Assembly: GCA_018824725.1 (NCBI GenBank)
Contig: JAHJGB010000022.1
Span: forward strand, 1-34,111
Origin: Candidatus Omnitrophota bacterium
GTDB taxonomy: Bacteria; Omnitrophota; Gorgyraeia; Gorgyraeales; Gorgyraeaceae
Length of the DNA: 34,111 nucleotides
Reading direction: 5' to 3'
In this document: one piece after another, positions 17,857 through 25,776 of the stretch
Position numbering within the stretch: position 1 is the stretch's first letter
How the letters are laid out: every line of letters begins with the position of its first letter
Notes under the pieces: generated by a model
Database searches by the model: none
The model's input: only the letters and a program-made list of their open reading frames with translations
Told to the model about the DNA's origin: nothing
Translations under genes and position numbers: made by a program

Positions 17857-18751
17857 CGATGCTGCCTGCGATATCTTGAATTCTTTCTATTTTATGTTTT
17901 TTCAGATAAGCCTCTATGCCTTTTATTATCTTTCCCGAAACACCTGGTTCTATAAAATTAGCCGTGCCAACCTGAATTGCAGTCGCGCCTGCCAGCATAA
18001 ATTCAATTGCGTCATCAGCGTTCATTATACCGCCCATGCCTATCACCGGGATATCAATATTCCTTGAGGCTTCATAAACCATTCTTAGGGCTATGGGTTT
18101 TATGCAAGGACCGCTCAAGCCGCCTGTAATATTGCCGAGCTTGGATTTTCCTGTTTCCACATCTATTGCCATTCCAAGAAATGTGTTTACCAGGCTAACT
18201 GCATCTGAGCCGGCATCCTCTGCCGCCTTGGCAATCTCTGTTATATCCGTTACATTCGGGGAAAGCTTTGTAATAACCGTTTTATTTGTTGTCTTTCTCA
18301 CAGCTTTAACGACTTCATATGTTTCTTTTTTATCCTGCGCTACCAAACCTTTGCACTTAATATTCGGACACGATATATTCAGCTCTATACCGCTTATTGC
18401 TTTTATCTTATTAAGCCTTCTTGTAAGAATAAAAAACTCATCGATATTATTTCCGGATATGCTTATTATAATAGGCACGCCTATTTTAGAAAGATACGGC
18501 ATCTTTTCTTTTATAAAATTATCAATCCCTTCATTCTGAAGACCTATAGCGTTAAGCATGCCGCTTGCAGTTTCGCATATCCTGGGCATAGGATTGCCCT
18601 GCCGCGGGTTCAGAGTGATGGTTTTTGTAATAATAGCTCCTATATGCTTCGGGTTGACTAATTTCTCAAACTCCTTGGCGTAACCAAAGGTGCCGGATGC
18701 TACCATCACCGGATTTTCTAATTTAATTTTCCCTATTTTAACCTTTACCAT
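17843..18751 (-). CDS. pyrD: Dihydroorotate dehydrogenase, class 1B catalytic subunit
   Basis: This 302-residue FMN enzyme oxidises dihydroorotate to orotate. The ELNISCPN segment near residue 130 carries the catalytic Cys of class 1 enzymes, and the neighbouring pyrK identifies the NAD-linked 1B type. GGLSGPCIKPIALR and GMGGIMNADDAIEFMLAGA form the FMN phosphate site. It overlaps pyrK by seven bases. Electron flow to NAD+ suits an anaerobic or low-oxygen cell, though this does not prove it. Confidence 0.96.
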   Translation of the reverse strand: MVKVKIGKIKLENPVMVASGTFGYAKEFEKLVNPKHIGAIITKTITLNPRQGNPMPRICETASGMLNAIGLQNEGIDNFIKEKMPYLSKIGVPIIISISGNNIDEFFILTRRLNKIKAISGIELNISCPNIKCKGLVAQDKKETYEVVKAVRKTTNKTVITKLSPNVTDITEIAKAAEDAGSDAVSLVNTFLGMAIDVETGKSKLGNITGGLSGPCIKPIALRMVYEASRNIDIPVIGMGGIMNADDAIEFMLAGATAIQVGTANFIEPGVSGKIIKGIEAYLKKHKIERIQDIAGSIDDKK

Positions 18752-19578
18752 ATTAGTTCGCCGGCGTTGAAGACAGGGCCGTCTTTACAGGCAAGTTTAT
18801 TGCCTGATTTTGTATGCACTGCGCAGCCCAGGCACGCCCCCATGCCGCATGCCATCTTTTCTTCCAAAGACACCTGGCATTCGAAACCGCGCTCTCGGCA
18901 TATCTCAGCAATACATTTTAACATCCCATGAGGACCACAGACATATACAATAGTCTCAAACTTGCTTTCAGCTGTTTTCAAAATATTATGGAACAATCTG
19001 GATACAAACCCGTGGCAGCCGTAAGTCCCATCGTCAGTAGAGATATAAACTTCCCGGGTAATTTTTTCAAAATCCTTCTCGCATAAAATAACATCTTTTG
19101 TTTTAGCGCCTATCAACACAATTGTTTTTATCTTGTTTTTTTTCAATCCTTCAGCGAGATATACTAGTGGGGCAGCGCCTATGCCACCTGCGATTATTAT
19201 GGCTCTAGGCTCTAGGCTCGACCCCAAACCACTTACTCTGTTCGGGTTCGGGGCATGGGCTCGAGGCAAAGAAAAACCTGTGCCGAGCGGGCCCAAAACA
19301 TCTACAAAATCCCCTTCTTTTTTCCCGGCTAAAATTTCCGTGCCTTTACCTACAACTTCGTATAGAATTTCTATCTCCTTCACCCTTGACCCTTCACCCT
19401 TCACCCTGTGTATACTGAACGGCCTTCTTAAAAATGGCTCGAGGCCATCGCTGCATTTAATCTGCACAAACTGCCCTGGCTTTGCTGTCCTTGCAATATA
19501 AGGGGTATCAAGAGCCATCTTATAATAAGCGCGCCCGACTTTTTTATTTGATAAAATTTTGGCTCTTATATCTTTCAT
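18745..19578 (-). CDS. pyrK: Dihydroorotate dehydrogenase electron-transfer subunit
   Basis: This 277-residue FAD/[2Fe-2S] subunit passes electrons from PyrD to NAD+. RRPFSI (residues 51-56) binds FAD, GGIGAAPL (131-138) binds NAD, and Cys244, 249, 252 and 264 hold the cluster (CGMGACLGC...C). Two oddities: residues about 58-67 are encoded by a tandem heptamer array, and residues about 104-126 look like an insertion rich in Pro/Asn/Ser compared with the dozen residues usual between GxGF and the NAD site. The reading frame stays open through both. Confidence 0.93.
   Translation of the reverse strand: MKDIRAKILSNKKVGRAYYKMALDTPYIARTAKPGQFVQIKCSDGLEPFLRRPFSIHRVKGEGSRVKEIEILYEVVGKGTEILAGKKEGDFVDVLGPLGTGFSLPRAHAPNPNRVSGLGSSLEPRAIIIAGGIGAAPLVYLAEGLKKNKIKTIVLIGAKTKDVILCEKDFEKITREVYISTDDGTYGCHGFVSRLFHNILKTAESKFETIVYVCGPHGMLKCIAEICRERGFECQVSLEEKMACGMGACLGCAVHTKSGNKLACKDGPVFNAGELIW
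19201..19268. repeat. Low-complexity heptamer-based insert within pyrK
   Basis: On the plus strand it begins GGCTCTA-GGCTCTA-GGCTCGA (19201-19221) and ends with GGGCTCGAGGC near 19257-19267. It encodes PyrK residues about 104-126, a stretch longer than in known PyrK proteins. Confidence 0.6.
19380..19407. repeat. Four tandem heptamers within pyrK
   Basis: TCACCCT-TGACCCT-TCACCCT-TCACCCT on the plus strand (AGGGTGA units in the coding sense) encodes HRVKGEGSRV of PyrK. Three of the four units are identical and one differs by one base. Confidence 0.85.
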
Positions 19579-19581
19579 ATC

Positions 19582-20814
19582 TCAGAATAAATTTAACTGT
19601 TTCTCAGTTGCAGCGTCTTTTTCTTTTAATATTTCTATTGTACCATATTCTCCGTCAAAACCAGGCAATATATTCACATCGCCTTTTCTCACATTTATAA
19701 TCGCCTTTGCGATTTTTACAGGCAACTCTTTCAAAAGTTTATCCTCGCTGACTTCTGTCAGCACTTCAAGTTCCGTACCTAGCCTGGGGATTATTGCGCG
19801 GTATTCCGCATTAACTGCTTTAGATGCGTCTCCGACCCCCCGTGTATCTGCGATTATTTCCGCAAGCGGGATCATCCTTTTAAAAGGTATGCTGTTCTCC
19901 GGCACAAACCCTTCAGGCCTGTCCGCCAGTTCCGACACTCTGTTCATAACGCCTATTGTAAGAGGCTTCCCGCACTTGGGGCAAATATTTTTATTAATTT
20001 TACTTTCCTGGGGGCTGAATCTTATATTACACAGCCTGTGGCCGTCATAATGATACTTACCCTCTTCAGGAAAAAACTCAATTGTGTAGAGAAATTTCTT
20101 TTTATCTTTTTTCTTCAAGGCGTCCAGAATAGCTTTATAACTGATTTCAGTATCAAACACATTCGCTTCTCTGCCTATCTTCTGCGGGCTGTGCGAATCA
20201 GAATTTGAAATCAAACTGAACCTGTCCAACTTGCTCCACTGCCAGTTCATTGCAGGGTCAGAAGAAAGCCCTGTCTCCAGTGCGTATATATCTTTTGTAT
20301 ATTCCTCAAAACATTCTTCTATTGAATCAAAGCCTGACTTGGAGCCGAAAAGCGAGAACCACGGGGTCCATATATGCCCTGGCACCAGAAATATATCCTT
20401 GCTGATCCCGAATAAAACCTCTGCCAGATTTTTTGCGTCAATACCTATAATAGGCCTGCCGTCATAAGCAATATTCCCATAGCCTGAAAGCGCTGAGTCT
20501 ATTTTATCCGCAATATCAAAACTAGGCGCAAAAATGACATTGTGGATTTTTCTGACCTTGCCGTTTTTAGAATATATGTTTGAGATCTCGCCTGTGAGCA
20601 TAAAATTCACGCCGTTATATTCGAACAAACCATTCCCGGAGTCCTTTAAAGTGTTTTTTAATTCTTCAAGCCAAAGATAGTGGGTAAAGTCGCCTGTGCC
20701 CAGCAAAGATATGCCTTTAAGCTTTGCATATTCCGAGAGAGTCTTTATATTCATATTCGGGCTTGTGGCGCGGCTATATTTTGAATGTATGTGAAAATCC
20801 GCTATAAATTTCAT
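19582..20814 (-). CDS. PHP-domain nuclease of the Endonuclease Q family
   Basis: This 410-residue protein has PHP metal ligands at DFHIHS (His8, His10), GDFTH (Asp42, His45), Glu76, His91, His147 and SDSH (Asp206, His208). A zinc-finger-like part follows with Cys262, CPKC (278-281) and nearby His, then IGVMNRVSELADRPEGF. This order matches Endonuclease Q, known in Thermococcales and some bacteria to cut 5' of deoxyuridine, deoxyinosine and abasic sites. It lies between pyrC and pyrK, four bases from pyrK and overlapping pyrC. A repair role for uracil in DNA is inferred; the less specific call is PHP phosphoesterase. Confidence 0.82.
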   Translation of the reverse strand: MKFIADFHIHSKYSRATSPNMNIKTLSEYAKLKGISLLGTGDFTHYLWLEELKNTLKDSGNGLFEYNGVNFMLTGEISNIYSKNGKVRKIHNVIFAPSFDIADKIDSALSGYGNIAYDGRPIIGIDAKNLAEVLFGISKDIFLVPGHIWTPWFSLFGSKSGFDSIEECFEEYTKDIYALETGLSSDPAMNWQWSKLDRFSLISNSDSHSPQKIGREANVFDTEISYKAILDALKKKDKKKFLYTIEFFPEEGKYHYDGHRLCNIRFSPQESKINKNICPKCGKPLTIGVMNRVSELADRPEGFVPENSIPFKRMIPLAEIIADTRGVGDASKAVNAEYRAIIPRLGTELEVLTEVSEDKLLKELPVKIAKAIINVRKGDVNILPGFDGEYGTIEILKEKDAATEKQLNLF

Positions 20815-22085
20815 GCTTTATATATAACCTTTCCCTTGTAAATCGTATATTCCACAGCGCCTTTTAATTTTCTCCCGATAAAAGCTGAGTTTTTGGACTT
20901 GGATACAAGATTTTCTTTTCTGACAATCCATTCTTTGTCCGGAGAAACTATTGTAATATCCGCGTCTTTATTTACTCCTAGCGTGCCCTTATCTATGCCC
21001 AAGGCCATTGCAGAATCAAGCGACATCTTTCTTATAAGTTCCGGCCAGGTCAATACCCCGGGGCCTATAAGCTCTGTTATGCTTACTGCCAATTCTGTTT
21101 CCAGGCCGATGTTTCCGAATTCCGCATATTCAAATTCTATCTCTTTTTCATTCTCGGTATGAGGCGCGTGGTCAGATGCGATAATATCTATTGTCCCGTC
21201 TTTTAATCCCTGTTTTATAGCCAGGATATCGTCTTTTGTGCGTAACGGCGGGTTGATTTTCATATTCGTATTGTAGTCCAGAAGATCTTCTTCGCTTAAA
21301 CTGAAATAATGCGGCGCTGTTTCCGCTGTCACCCTGATTAATTTTTTCTTCGCCTTTCTTATGATTTCAACCGACTCAGCGCAGCTTACATGAGCGATAT
21401 GCGCAGTTGCCCCGGATTCTTCTGCAAGTTTTATATCGCGGCCTATTCTTTTATATTCAGACTCTTTTGGAATACCCCTTAAGCCCAGCCTGGTGGAAGT
21501 AAAGCCCCGATTAACCAAGCCTTTGCCGAAAAGCGCTTTATCCTCTGAGTGGCATATTACAAGAATCTTTTCTTTTTTTGCTTCTTTTAGCGCCTTTAGC
21601 ATTAATTCATCGCTATCAACTGACGCGCCGTCATCTGAAATTGCGATAATACCTTCTTTTTTCAGGCCGCTTATATTTATCAATTCCTTTCCTGCCCTTC
21701 CTACTGTGATCGCCCCGCATATAAATACATCCACATTTGCCGTCTTTTTAATAATATCATTGAGGGTTTTAATAATATTTATTGAATCAAGGCTTGGTAA
21801 TGTATTAGGCATACAGAGAACGCTCGTAACCCCGCCTTTTGCAGCAGCCATTGTGCCGCTAAAAACAGTTTCTTTATCTTCTCTGCCGGGCTCTCTTAAG
21901 TGGACATGCATATCGACAATTCCAGGCATTACGATTTTTCCCGCAGCATCAATAACTGTTTCTGCCCTGGCGTCGACAGACTTACCTACCTTGGATATTT
22001 TCCCGCCCTCTATGAGAATATCCAGGCTATCGTCTATTTTATTAGCAGGGTCTATTACGCGGCCATTTTTAATGAGTAATTTCAT
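20811..22085 (-). CDS. pyrC: Dihydroorotase (type I)
   Basis: This 424-residue amidohydrolase closes carbamoyl aspartate to dihydroorotate. The metal motif MHVHLREPGREDKET is near residues 58-72, with later His ligands in VICHSED and HIAHVS and the catalytic ASDHAPH near residue 305. The end VVEYTIYKGKV-like strand is normal. The start codon overlaps pyrB by 17 bases and the stop overlaps the EndoQ-like gene by ATGA. Confidence 0.96.
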   Translation of the reverse strand: MKLLIKNGRVIDPANKIDDSLDILIEGGKISKVGKSVDARAETVIDAAGKIVMPGIVDMHVHLREPGREDKETVFSGTMAAAKGGVTSVLCMPNTLPSLDSINIIKTLNDIIKKTANVDVFICGAITVGRAGKELINISGLKKEGIIAISDDGASVDSDELMLKALKEAKKEKILVICHSEDKALFGKGLVNRGFTSTRLGLRGIPKESEYKRIGRDIKLAEESGATAHIAHVSCAESVEIIRKAKKKLIRVTAETAPHYFSLSEEDLLDYNTNMKINPPLRTKDDILAIKQGLKDGTIDIIASDHAPHTENEKEIEFEYAEFGNIGLETELAVSITELIGPGVLTWPELIRKMSLDSAMALGIDKGTLGVNKDADITIVSPDKEWIVRKENLVSKSKNSAFIGRKLKGAVEYTIYKGKVIYKA

Positions 22086-23037
22086 TTTTCATATCCTTAT
22101 CTCTTGCCTGCGACACCCAGAATAAGACCGCCATCCTGACGGCGATCCCGTTTGTAACCTGCTCGAGTATCACGGAATTCGCTCCGTCAGCTACTTGGCT
22201 TGATATCTCCACGCCCCTGTTGATCGGGCCCGGATGCATGACAATAATATTCTTTTTCGCCTTTTTAAGCCTGTCTTCTGTTATGCCGAAGTTTTTGAAA
22301 TATTCCAATTGGGTCGGAAATGCCTTCATATCGTCCCGTTCAAACTGCATCCTTAGAACATTAATGGCATCAGCCTCGCTCAATGCCTCATCTATGTTAT
22401 CAGTGACCTTAATCCCCATTTTCTCTATCTCAGGAGGAATTAAAATCTTCGGTGCGCATACAGTTACCTTGGCCCCGAATTTAGTCAGCCCCCAGATATT
22501 TGAACGCGCTACTCTGGAATGAGCGATGTCTCCTACGATACTGACATTTAACCCCTCGAGTTTTCCAAGCTTTTTTCTCAAAGTAAACATATCCAGAAGA
22601 GCCTGCGTAGGATGTTCGTGCCATCCATCCCCTGCGTTTATCACGCTTATATTCACATTCCGCGCCAGCATAGTAGCGGCGCCTGAGCAATTATGCCTGA
22701 CCACAAGAATATCCGCCTTCAGCGCCTCTATGTTTCTGCCTGTATCATTCAAGGTCTCGCCTTTTTTTACGCTTGAAGACTCCACCGCGATATTTATAAC
22801 ATCAGCTGACAGCCTTTTGGCAGCCACTTCAAAAGACACCCTGGTCCTCGTTGACGGTTCATAAAACAGATTCACCACTGTCTTGCCGCGCAAAGCCGGA
22901 ACCTTTTTAATCTTCCTGTCCAATATCTCCCTGAAAGATTCCGCCGTATCAAGCAGAAGCTCTATGTCTTCTTTTGAAAGATACTCCAGCCCCAGAAGGT
23001 CTTTATGAACCCATTTTGCTGTCTTTTTCTTTGTCAT
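22069..23037 (-). CDS. pyrB: Aspartate carbamoyltransferase catalytic chain
   Basis: This 322-residue enzyme joins carbamoyl phosphate and aspartate. The carbamoyl-phosphate motif [13 protein letters not shown] is at about residues 54-66, HPTQALLD near residue 141 and [12 protein letters not shown] near residue 267. No pyrI regulatory chain is nearby, in keeping with PyrR control. The start lies 35 bases inside the end of pyrR, preceded by AGGAAACAGGGG. Confidence 0.97.
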   Translation of the reverse strand: MTKKKTAKWVHKDLLGLEYLSKEDIELLLDTAESFREILDRKIKKVPALRGKTVVNLFYEPSTRTRVSFEVAAKRLSADVINIAVESSSVKKGETLNDTGRNIEALKADILVVRHNCSGAATMLARNVNISVINAGDGWHEHPTQALLDMFTLRKKLGKLEGLNVSIVGDIAHSRVARSNIWGLTKFGAKVTVCAPKILIPPEIEKMGIKVTDNIDEALSEADAINVLRMQFERDDMKAFPTQLEYFKNFGITEDRLKKAKKNIIVMHPGPINRGVEISSQVADGANSVILEQVTNGIAVRMAVLFWVSQARDKDMKNEITH

Positions 23038-23572
23038 CCCCTGTTTCCTCTATAGTAACGCTGTCTTCATTATCTATCTCCTGGAATTTCACCTGCACTA
23101 ACTCTTTTTGCGACGTGGGCAGGTTTTTCCCTACATAATCAGCTCTTATAGGAAGTTCCCTGTGGCCCCTGTCAACCAGAACAGCCAGTTGTATGGTCCT
23201 AGGCCTGCCGAAATCTATAAGGGCGTCCAAGGCGCACCTAATAGTGCGGCCTGTATAAAGCACATCGTCCACCAGCACTATATTTTTATTCTCTATATCA
23301 AAATCTATCTCTGTATTGTGAATCACAGGCTGTTCTGCTACCAGGCTTAGGTCGTCCCTGTAAAATGTTATGTCCAGCGCGCCTACATCCAGTTTCGTGC
23401 CGTATAGATTACTTATCACCTTTGCGATACGCTCTGCCAGGACATACCCCCTAGTCCTTATGCCCACTATGGCAAGGCCTTTGACGCCTTTATTGTTTTC
23501 TATAATCTCGTGGCTGATTCTTGTAATGGCGCGTTCGATCTCTTCTTTTGTAAATACCTGTTTCAATGGCAT
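23003..23572 (-). CDS. pyrR: Pyrimidine operon attenuator / uracil phosphoribosyltransferase
   Basis: This 189-residue PRTase-fold protein has the PRPP motif [13 protein letters not shown] at about residues 95-107. PyrR binds UMP and the leader RNA loop, favouring the terminator; it may also have uracil phosphoribosyltransferase activity. The ATG at 23572 has GAGAGG five bases upstream, and an in-frame TTG 15 bases earlier is not needed. The leader upstream contains its expected target loop (23766-23796), so the operon is self-regulated. Confidence 0.95.
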   Translation of the reverse strand: MPLKQVFTKEEIERAITRISHEIIENNKGVKGLAIVGIRTRGYVLAERIAKVISNLYGTKLDVGALDITFYRDDLSLVAEQPVIHNTEIDFDIENKNIVLVDDVLYTGRTIRCALDALIDFGRPRTIQLAVLVDRGHRELPIRADYVGKNLPTSQKELVQVKFQEIDNEDSVTIEETGDDKEKDSKMGS

Positions 23573-23582
23573 GTTAACCTCT

Positions 23583-23677
23583 CGCAATTAGATCCTTCGG
23601 ATACTCCTATTTGTCGCATCCTCAGGATTAATTCGCACTTATCACTTACGCTCCTTTCAGTCGCGTAAGTGATGTGC
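23583..23677 (-). repeat. Two hairpins in the pyrR leader after the terminator
   Basis: ATCACTTACGC (23641-23651) is exactly inverted at 23663-23673 with an outer GCAC/GTGC pairing. A second imperfect pair joins 23583-23596 with 23624-23636 (CGCAATTAGATCCT against AGGATTAATTCGC) and ends just before the pyrR ribosome site. They are not needed for PyrR attenuation and may control translation or be mobile palindromes. Confidence 0.65.
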
Positions 23678-23682
23678 TTATT

Positions 23683-23720
23683 AAAATAAAAAAGGGCTTT
23701 AACCATTTCTGATTAAGCCC
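23683..23720 (-). terminator. Intrinsic terminator of the pyr attenuator
   Basis: In the minus-strand transcript, GGGCTT (23715-23720) pairs with AAGCCC (23694-23699), followed by TTTTTTATTTT. It lies between the PyrR loop and pyrR, as in Bacillus-type attenuators, and would stop transcription when UMP-PyrR is bound. Confidence 0.85.
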
Positions 23721-23765
23721 ATTATATACCAAAATTACAAACTCCGCTATATTCACTTTTAGCTC

Positions 23766-23796
23766 CCTTTTCAGCCTCTCTGTGCTGATTTAAAGG
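23766..23796 (-). promoter_or_regulatory. PyrR-binding loop (anti-antiterminator)
   Basis: In the transcript, outer CCTTT/AAAGG and inner TCAGC/GCTGA stems display the loop ACAGAGAG. This matches the known PyrR-binding consensus, whose hallmark is CAGAGAG followed by CUG and AAGG. With UMP, PyrR would stabilise this hairpin and let the downstream terminator form. Confidence 0.88.
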
Positions 23797-23812
23797 TATC
23801 TGTTAATATTAA

Positions 23813-23840
23813 ATTATAGCATCTTTTATCATTATGTCAA
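23813..23840 (-). promoter_or_regulatory. Promoter of the pyrimidine (and probably ATPase 2) operon
   Basis: Consensus TTGACA (23835-23840) and TATAAT (23813-23818) are separated by 16 bases. The predicted start is near 23806, just before the PyrR loop. It directly abuts the stop codon of the upstream gene (23844). Confidence 0.9.
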
Positions 23841-23843
23841 GCC

Positions 23844-25070
23844 CTATAGGAAATCGTAAGAAAAATACGCTATGCCATCCGGATTTAAGGATTCTACTAT
23901 TCTTTCCTGTTCGGAAAGAAGCTTGGGGTCATCTTTCATCAGAAAATTGCCTATACCTATATAAACCTTGCCGTTGCCGCGGTGCGCCAGAGCGGATTTT
24001 GTAATCTCTTTCGCCAGCTGGTTATTCTTTGTGTAATTCATAAGCACCACATAATCCACAATCCCGTTTTCAAGCCATCCGGGCCAGTCCTGGAACGCCA
24101 CTGAAAAAGCTGTTTCAGTAGACGCGATTACCGCGCAGGAAATAACCATTCCGGGTGATTTATTTTTTACGGCCATTGCCAGCTTCCCAACAAGTTCTGT
24201 AACCTGACCCCTTTTCCAATTATCCCACAAAAGGGAATTTTCGTTATCATAATTCATTGATAAAGGGTCTAAGCCTGTCTTTTCTTTAAATCTATTGATA
24301 TTTTCCTTGGCATATCCGTATGTAAGCCCGAATTTATTAAAACTGGAGCGCGGTATAAAAGGCACCGGATACGGATAGCGCACATAATCAAGATGAGCGC
24401 CTGATAAGTCAGGATATCTGGTTATGATTTCATCTATTATAGATACCACGTATTCTGCCACCCTAGGGTCGCCGGGCTCCAGGAAAAGCTGCTCGTCCCT
24501 TAGATAATATTTATCTGATTCATTTATATCCTCTGTCCTCATAGGAGACCTGAGATACTGGTCTTTTGTTAGAATATCTTCTCCGAACCTTTCCACTATA
24601 TCCGTTTTCCTGGTCTTCCCTACGCTCAGCACATTTATCCACGCAAAAACCTCTATATTGCATCTTTTTGCCTCTTTTAAAATCACGTCGATTGTATCGC
24701 CGTTCGCTGACTTCAGCATCCCCTCATAACTTGCTTTGCCATTTATTTTTGTATCATAATAAGATTTCCCGATCCTGTAAAGCTGGAGATATATCTCATT
24801 TATTTCGGATTTTTTGCAGAATTTTATTAATTCAAATGCTGACTTTTTAGAATAAAGCACCTTCTTTTCAGAAAAACACGTAACCCATACGCCTTTTACA
24901 GGAGTAAATTTATCTTTCGCATGCGCGGATAAAGGCATTATTAAAAAAATAATAATAGAAAATGAAGCCCGCATGAGCTGAAGCCAGTGGTTCCTTGGGC
25001 GGAATACTGAGCCCGCCATTGGTTTCTGTGGCGGGCGAATGTATAAAAACGCTCTTCTTATAGAAATCAT
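23844..25070 (-). CDS. Secreted glycoside-hydrolase-like protein (GHL10/YngK type)
   Basis: This 408-residue protein has a TIM-barrel domain starting VKGVWVTCFSEKKVLYSK and containing AHLDYVRYPYP and GIVDYVVLMNYTK, typical of the glycosyl-hydrolase-like 10 family (PF02638). The ATG at 25070 has AAAGGAG five bases upstream and overlaps the rsmI stop (ATGA). The hydrophobic signal (about residues 35-50, ending SAHA) comes unusually late because residues about 11-31 are encoded by a palindromic repeat. A second start at Met33 (24974) would give a normal signal peptide but lacks a ribosome site. The substrate is unknown. Confidence 0.8.
   Translation of the reverse strand: MISIRRAFLYIRPPQKPMAGSVFRPRNHWLQLMRASFSIIIFLIMPLSAHAKDKFTPVKGVWVTCFSEKKVLYSKKSAFELIKFCKKSEINEIYLQLYRIGKSYYDTKINGKASYEGMLKSANGDTIDVILKEAKRCNIEVFAWINVLSVGKTRKTDIVERFGEDILTKDQYLRSPMRTEDINESDKYYLRDEQLFLEPGDPRVAEYVVSIIDEIITRYPDLSGAHLDYVRYPYPVPFIPRSSFNKFGLTYGYAKENINRFKEKTGLDPLSMNYDNENSLLWDNWKRGQVTELVGKLAMAVKNKSPGMVISCAVIASTETAFSVAFQDWPGWLENGIVDYVVLMNYTKNNQLAKEITKSALAHRGNGKVYIGIGNFLMKDDPKLLSEQERIVESLNPDGIAYFSYDFL
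24978..25049 (-). repeat. Dispersed palindromic repeat, copy A (in the 5' end of the GHL10 gene)
   Basis: In the gene's sense it reads TTTTTATACATTCGCCCGCC, a 12-base loop, then GGCGGGCTCAGTATTCCGCCC, then a second near-palindrome ending GGCTTCAG. Copy B at 32275-32347 has the same blocks with a different 12-base loop. CCCGCC, GGCGGG and CCGCCC can form competing hairpins. It is in frame, adding about 20 residues before the signal peptide. Confidence 0.9.
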
Positions 25071-25741
25071 TCTGCTCCTTTTATGACCACAATAAATTCT
25101 CCGCGGGGTTCGTTTTTAGTAAAATGCTCTACAGTTTCTGAAACCCTGGCCCGTATAACCTCTTCGAAAACCTTTGTAACTTCGCGGCTAATAGCTATAT
25201 CCCTATCTCCCATTATATCCAATATATCCTTTAAAGTCTTTAAAAGCCTGTGAGGCGATTCATAAATTACAATAGTTCTTTTTTCCTGGCATAAAATCTT
25301 CAATTCATTTCGCCTTTTGCCTGGTTTCTGCGCCAGAAACCCCTCGAACACAAAACTATCCGTAGGCATGCCTGATAAAACAAGGCCGGAGATAATAGCG
25401 CTTGGGCCAGGGATAATGGTAACCGGAATATTATTTTCAATCGCAAGCCTCACTATATTAAATCCCGGATCGCTTATCCCGGGAGTGCCGCTATCAGAAA
25501 CAAGCGCAATATCTTTTCCTTCTTTTAAAAGTTTCAAAAGATATTCGCCTTTCTGGATTTTATTGTATTCAAAATAACTAGTGGTAGGAGTATTTATCCC
25601 GTAATGCGAAAGGAGTTTTTTTGTGTGCCTCGTATCTTCGCACGCAATAAGGCTGACTGACTTCAGCGTCTCAATCGCGCGAAACGTTATATCCTTGAGA
25701 TTTCCTATAGGAGTAGAAACTACAAAAAGTTTTCCTGTCAT
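25067..25741 (-). CDS. rsmI: 16S rRNA 2'-O-ribose C1402 methyltransferase
   Basis: This 224-residue tetrapyrrole-methylase-fold enzyme methylates C1402 of 16S rRNA with RsmH. Motifs: STPIGNLKDITFRA at the start, CEDTRHTKKLLSHYGI, VSDSGTPGISDPG and FEGFLAQKPGKR. The ATG at 25741 is chosen because homology begins there; the longer reading adds 13 unmatched residues. No ribosome site precedes it, and a TGTTATAAT -10 lies immediately upstream. Confidence 0.95.
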   Translation of the reverse strand: MTGKLFVVSTPIGNLKDITFRAIETLKSVSLIACEDTRHTKKLLSHYGINTPTTSYFEYNKIQKGEYLLKLLKEGKDIALVSDSGTPGISDPGFNIVRLAIENNIPVTIIPGPSAIISGLVLSGMPTDSFVFEGFLAQKPGKRRNELKILCQEKRTIVIYESPHRLLKTLKDILDIMGDRDIAISREVTKVFEEVIRARVSETVEHFTKNEPRGEFIVVIKGAE

Positions 25742-25748
25742 ATGCGTT

Positions 25749-25757
25749 ATTATAACA
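25749..25757 (-). promoter_or_regulatory. Extended -10 promoter of rsmI (possible leaderless mRNA)
   Basis: TGTTATAAT on the minus strand (TATAAT at 25749-25754) lies five bases before the CATATG of the rsmI start, so transcription would begin at or next to the start codon. The -35 region is poor. The absence of a ribosome site fits a leaderless message. Confidence 0.45.
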
Positions 25758-25776
25758 CATTTTGTTACATCACATA

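Noticed and set aside
16567-23572. Carbamoyl-phosphate synthase (carA/carB) in the pyr operon
   Set aside because: No ATP-grasp or class I amidotransferase gene is present; these steps must be encoded elsewhere.
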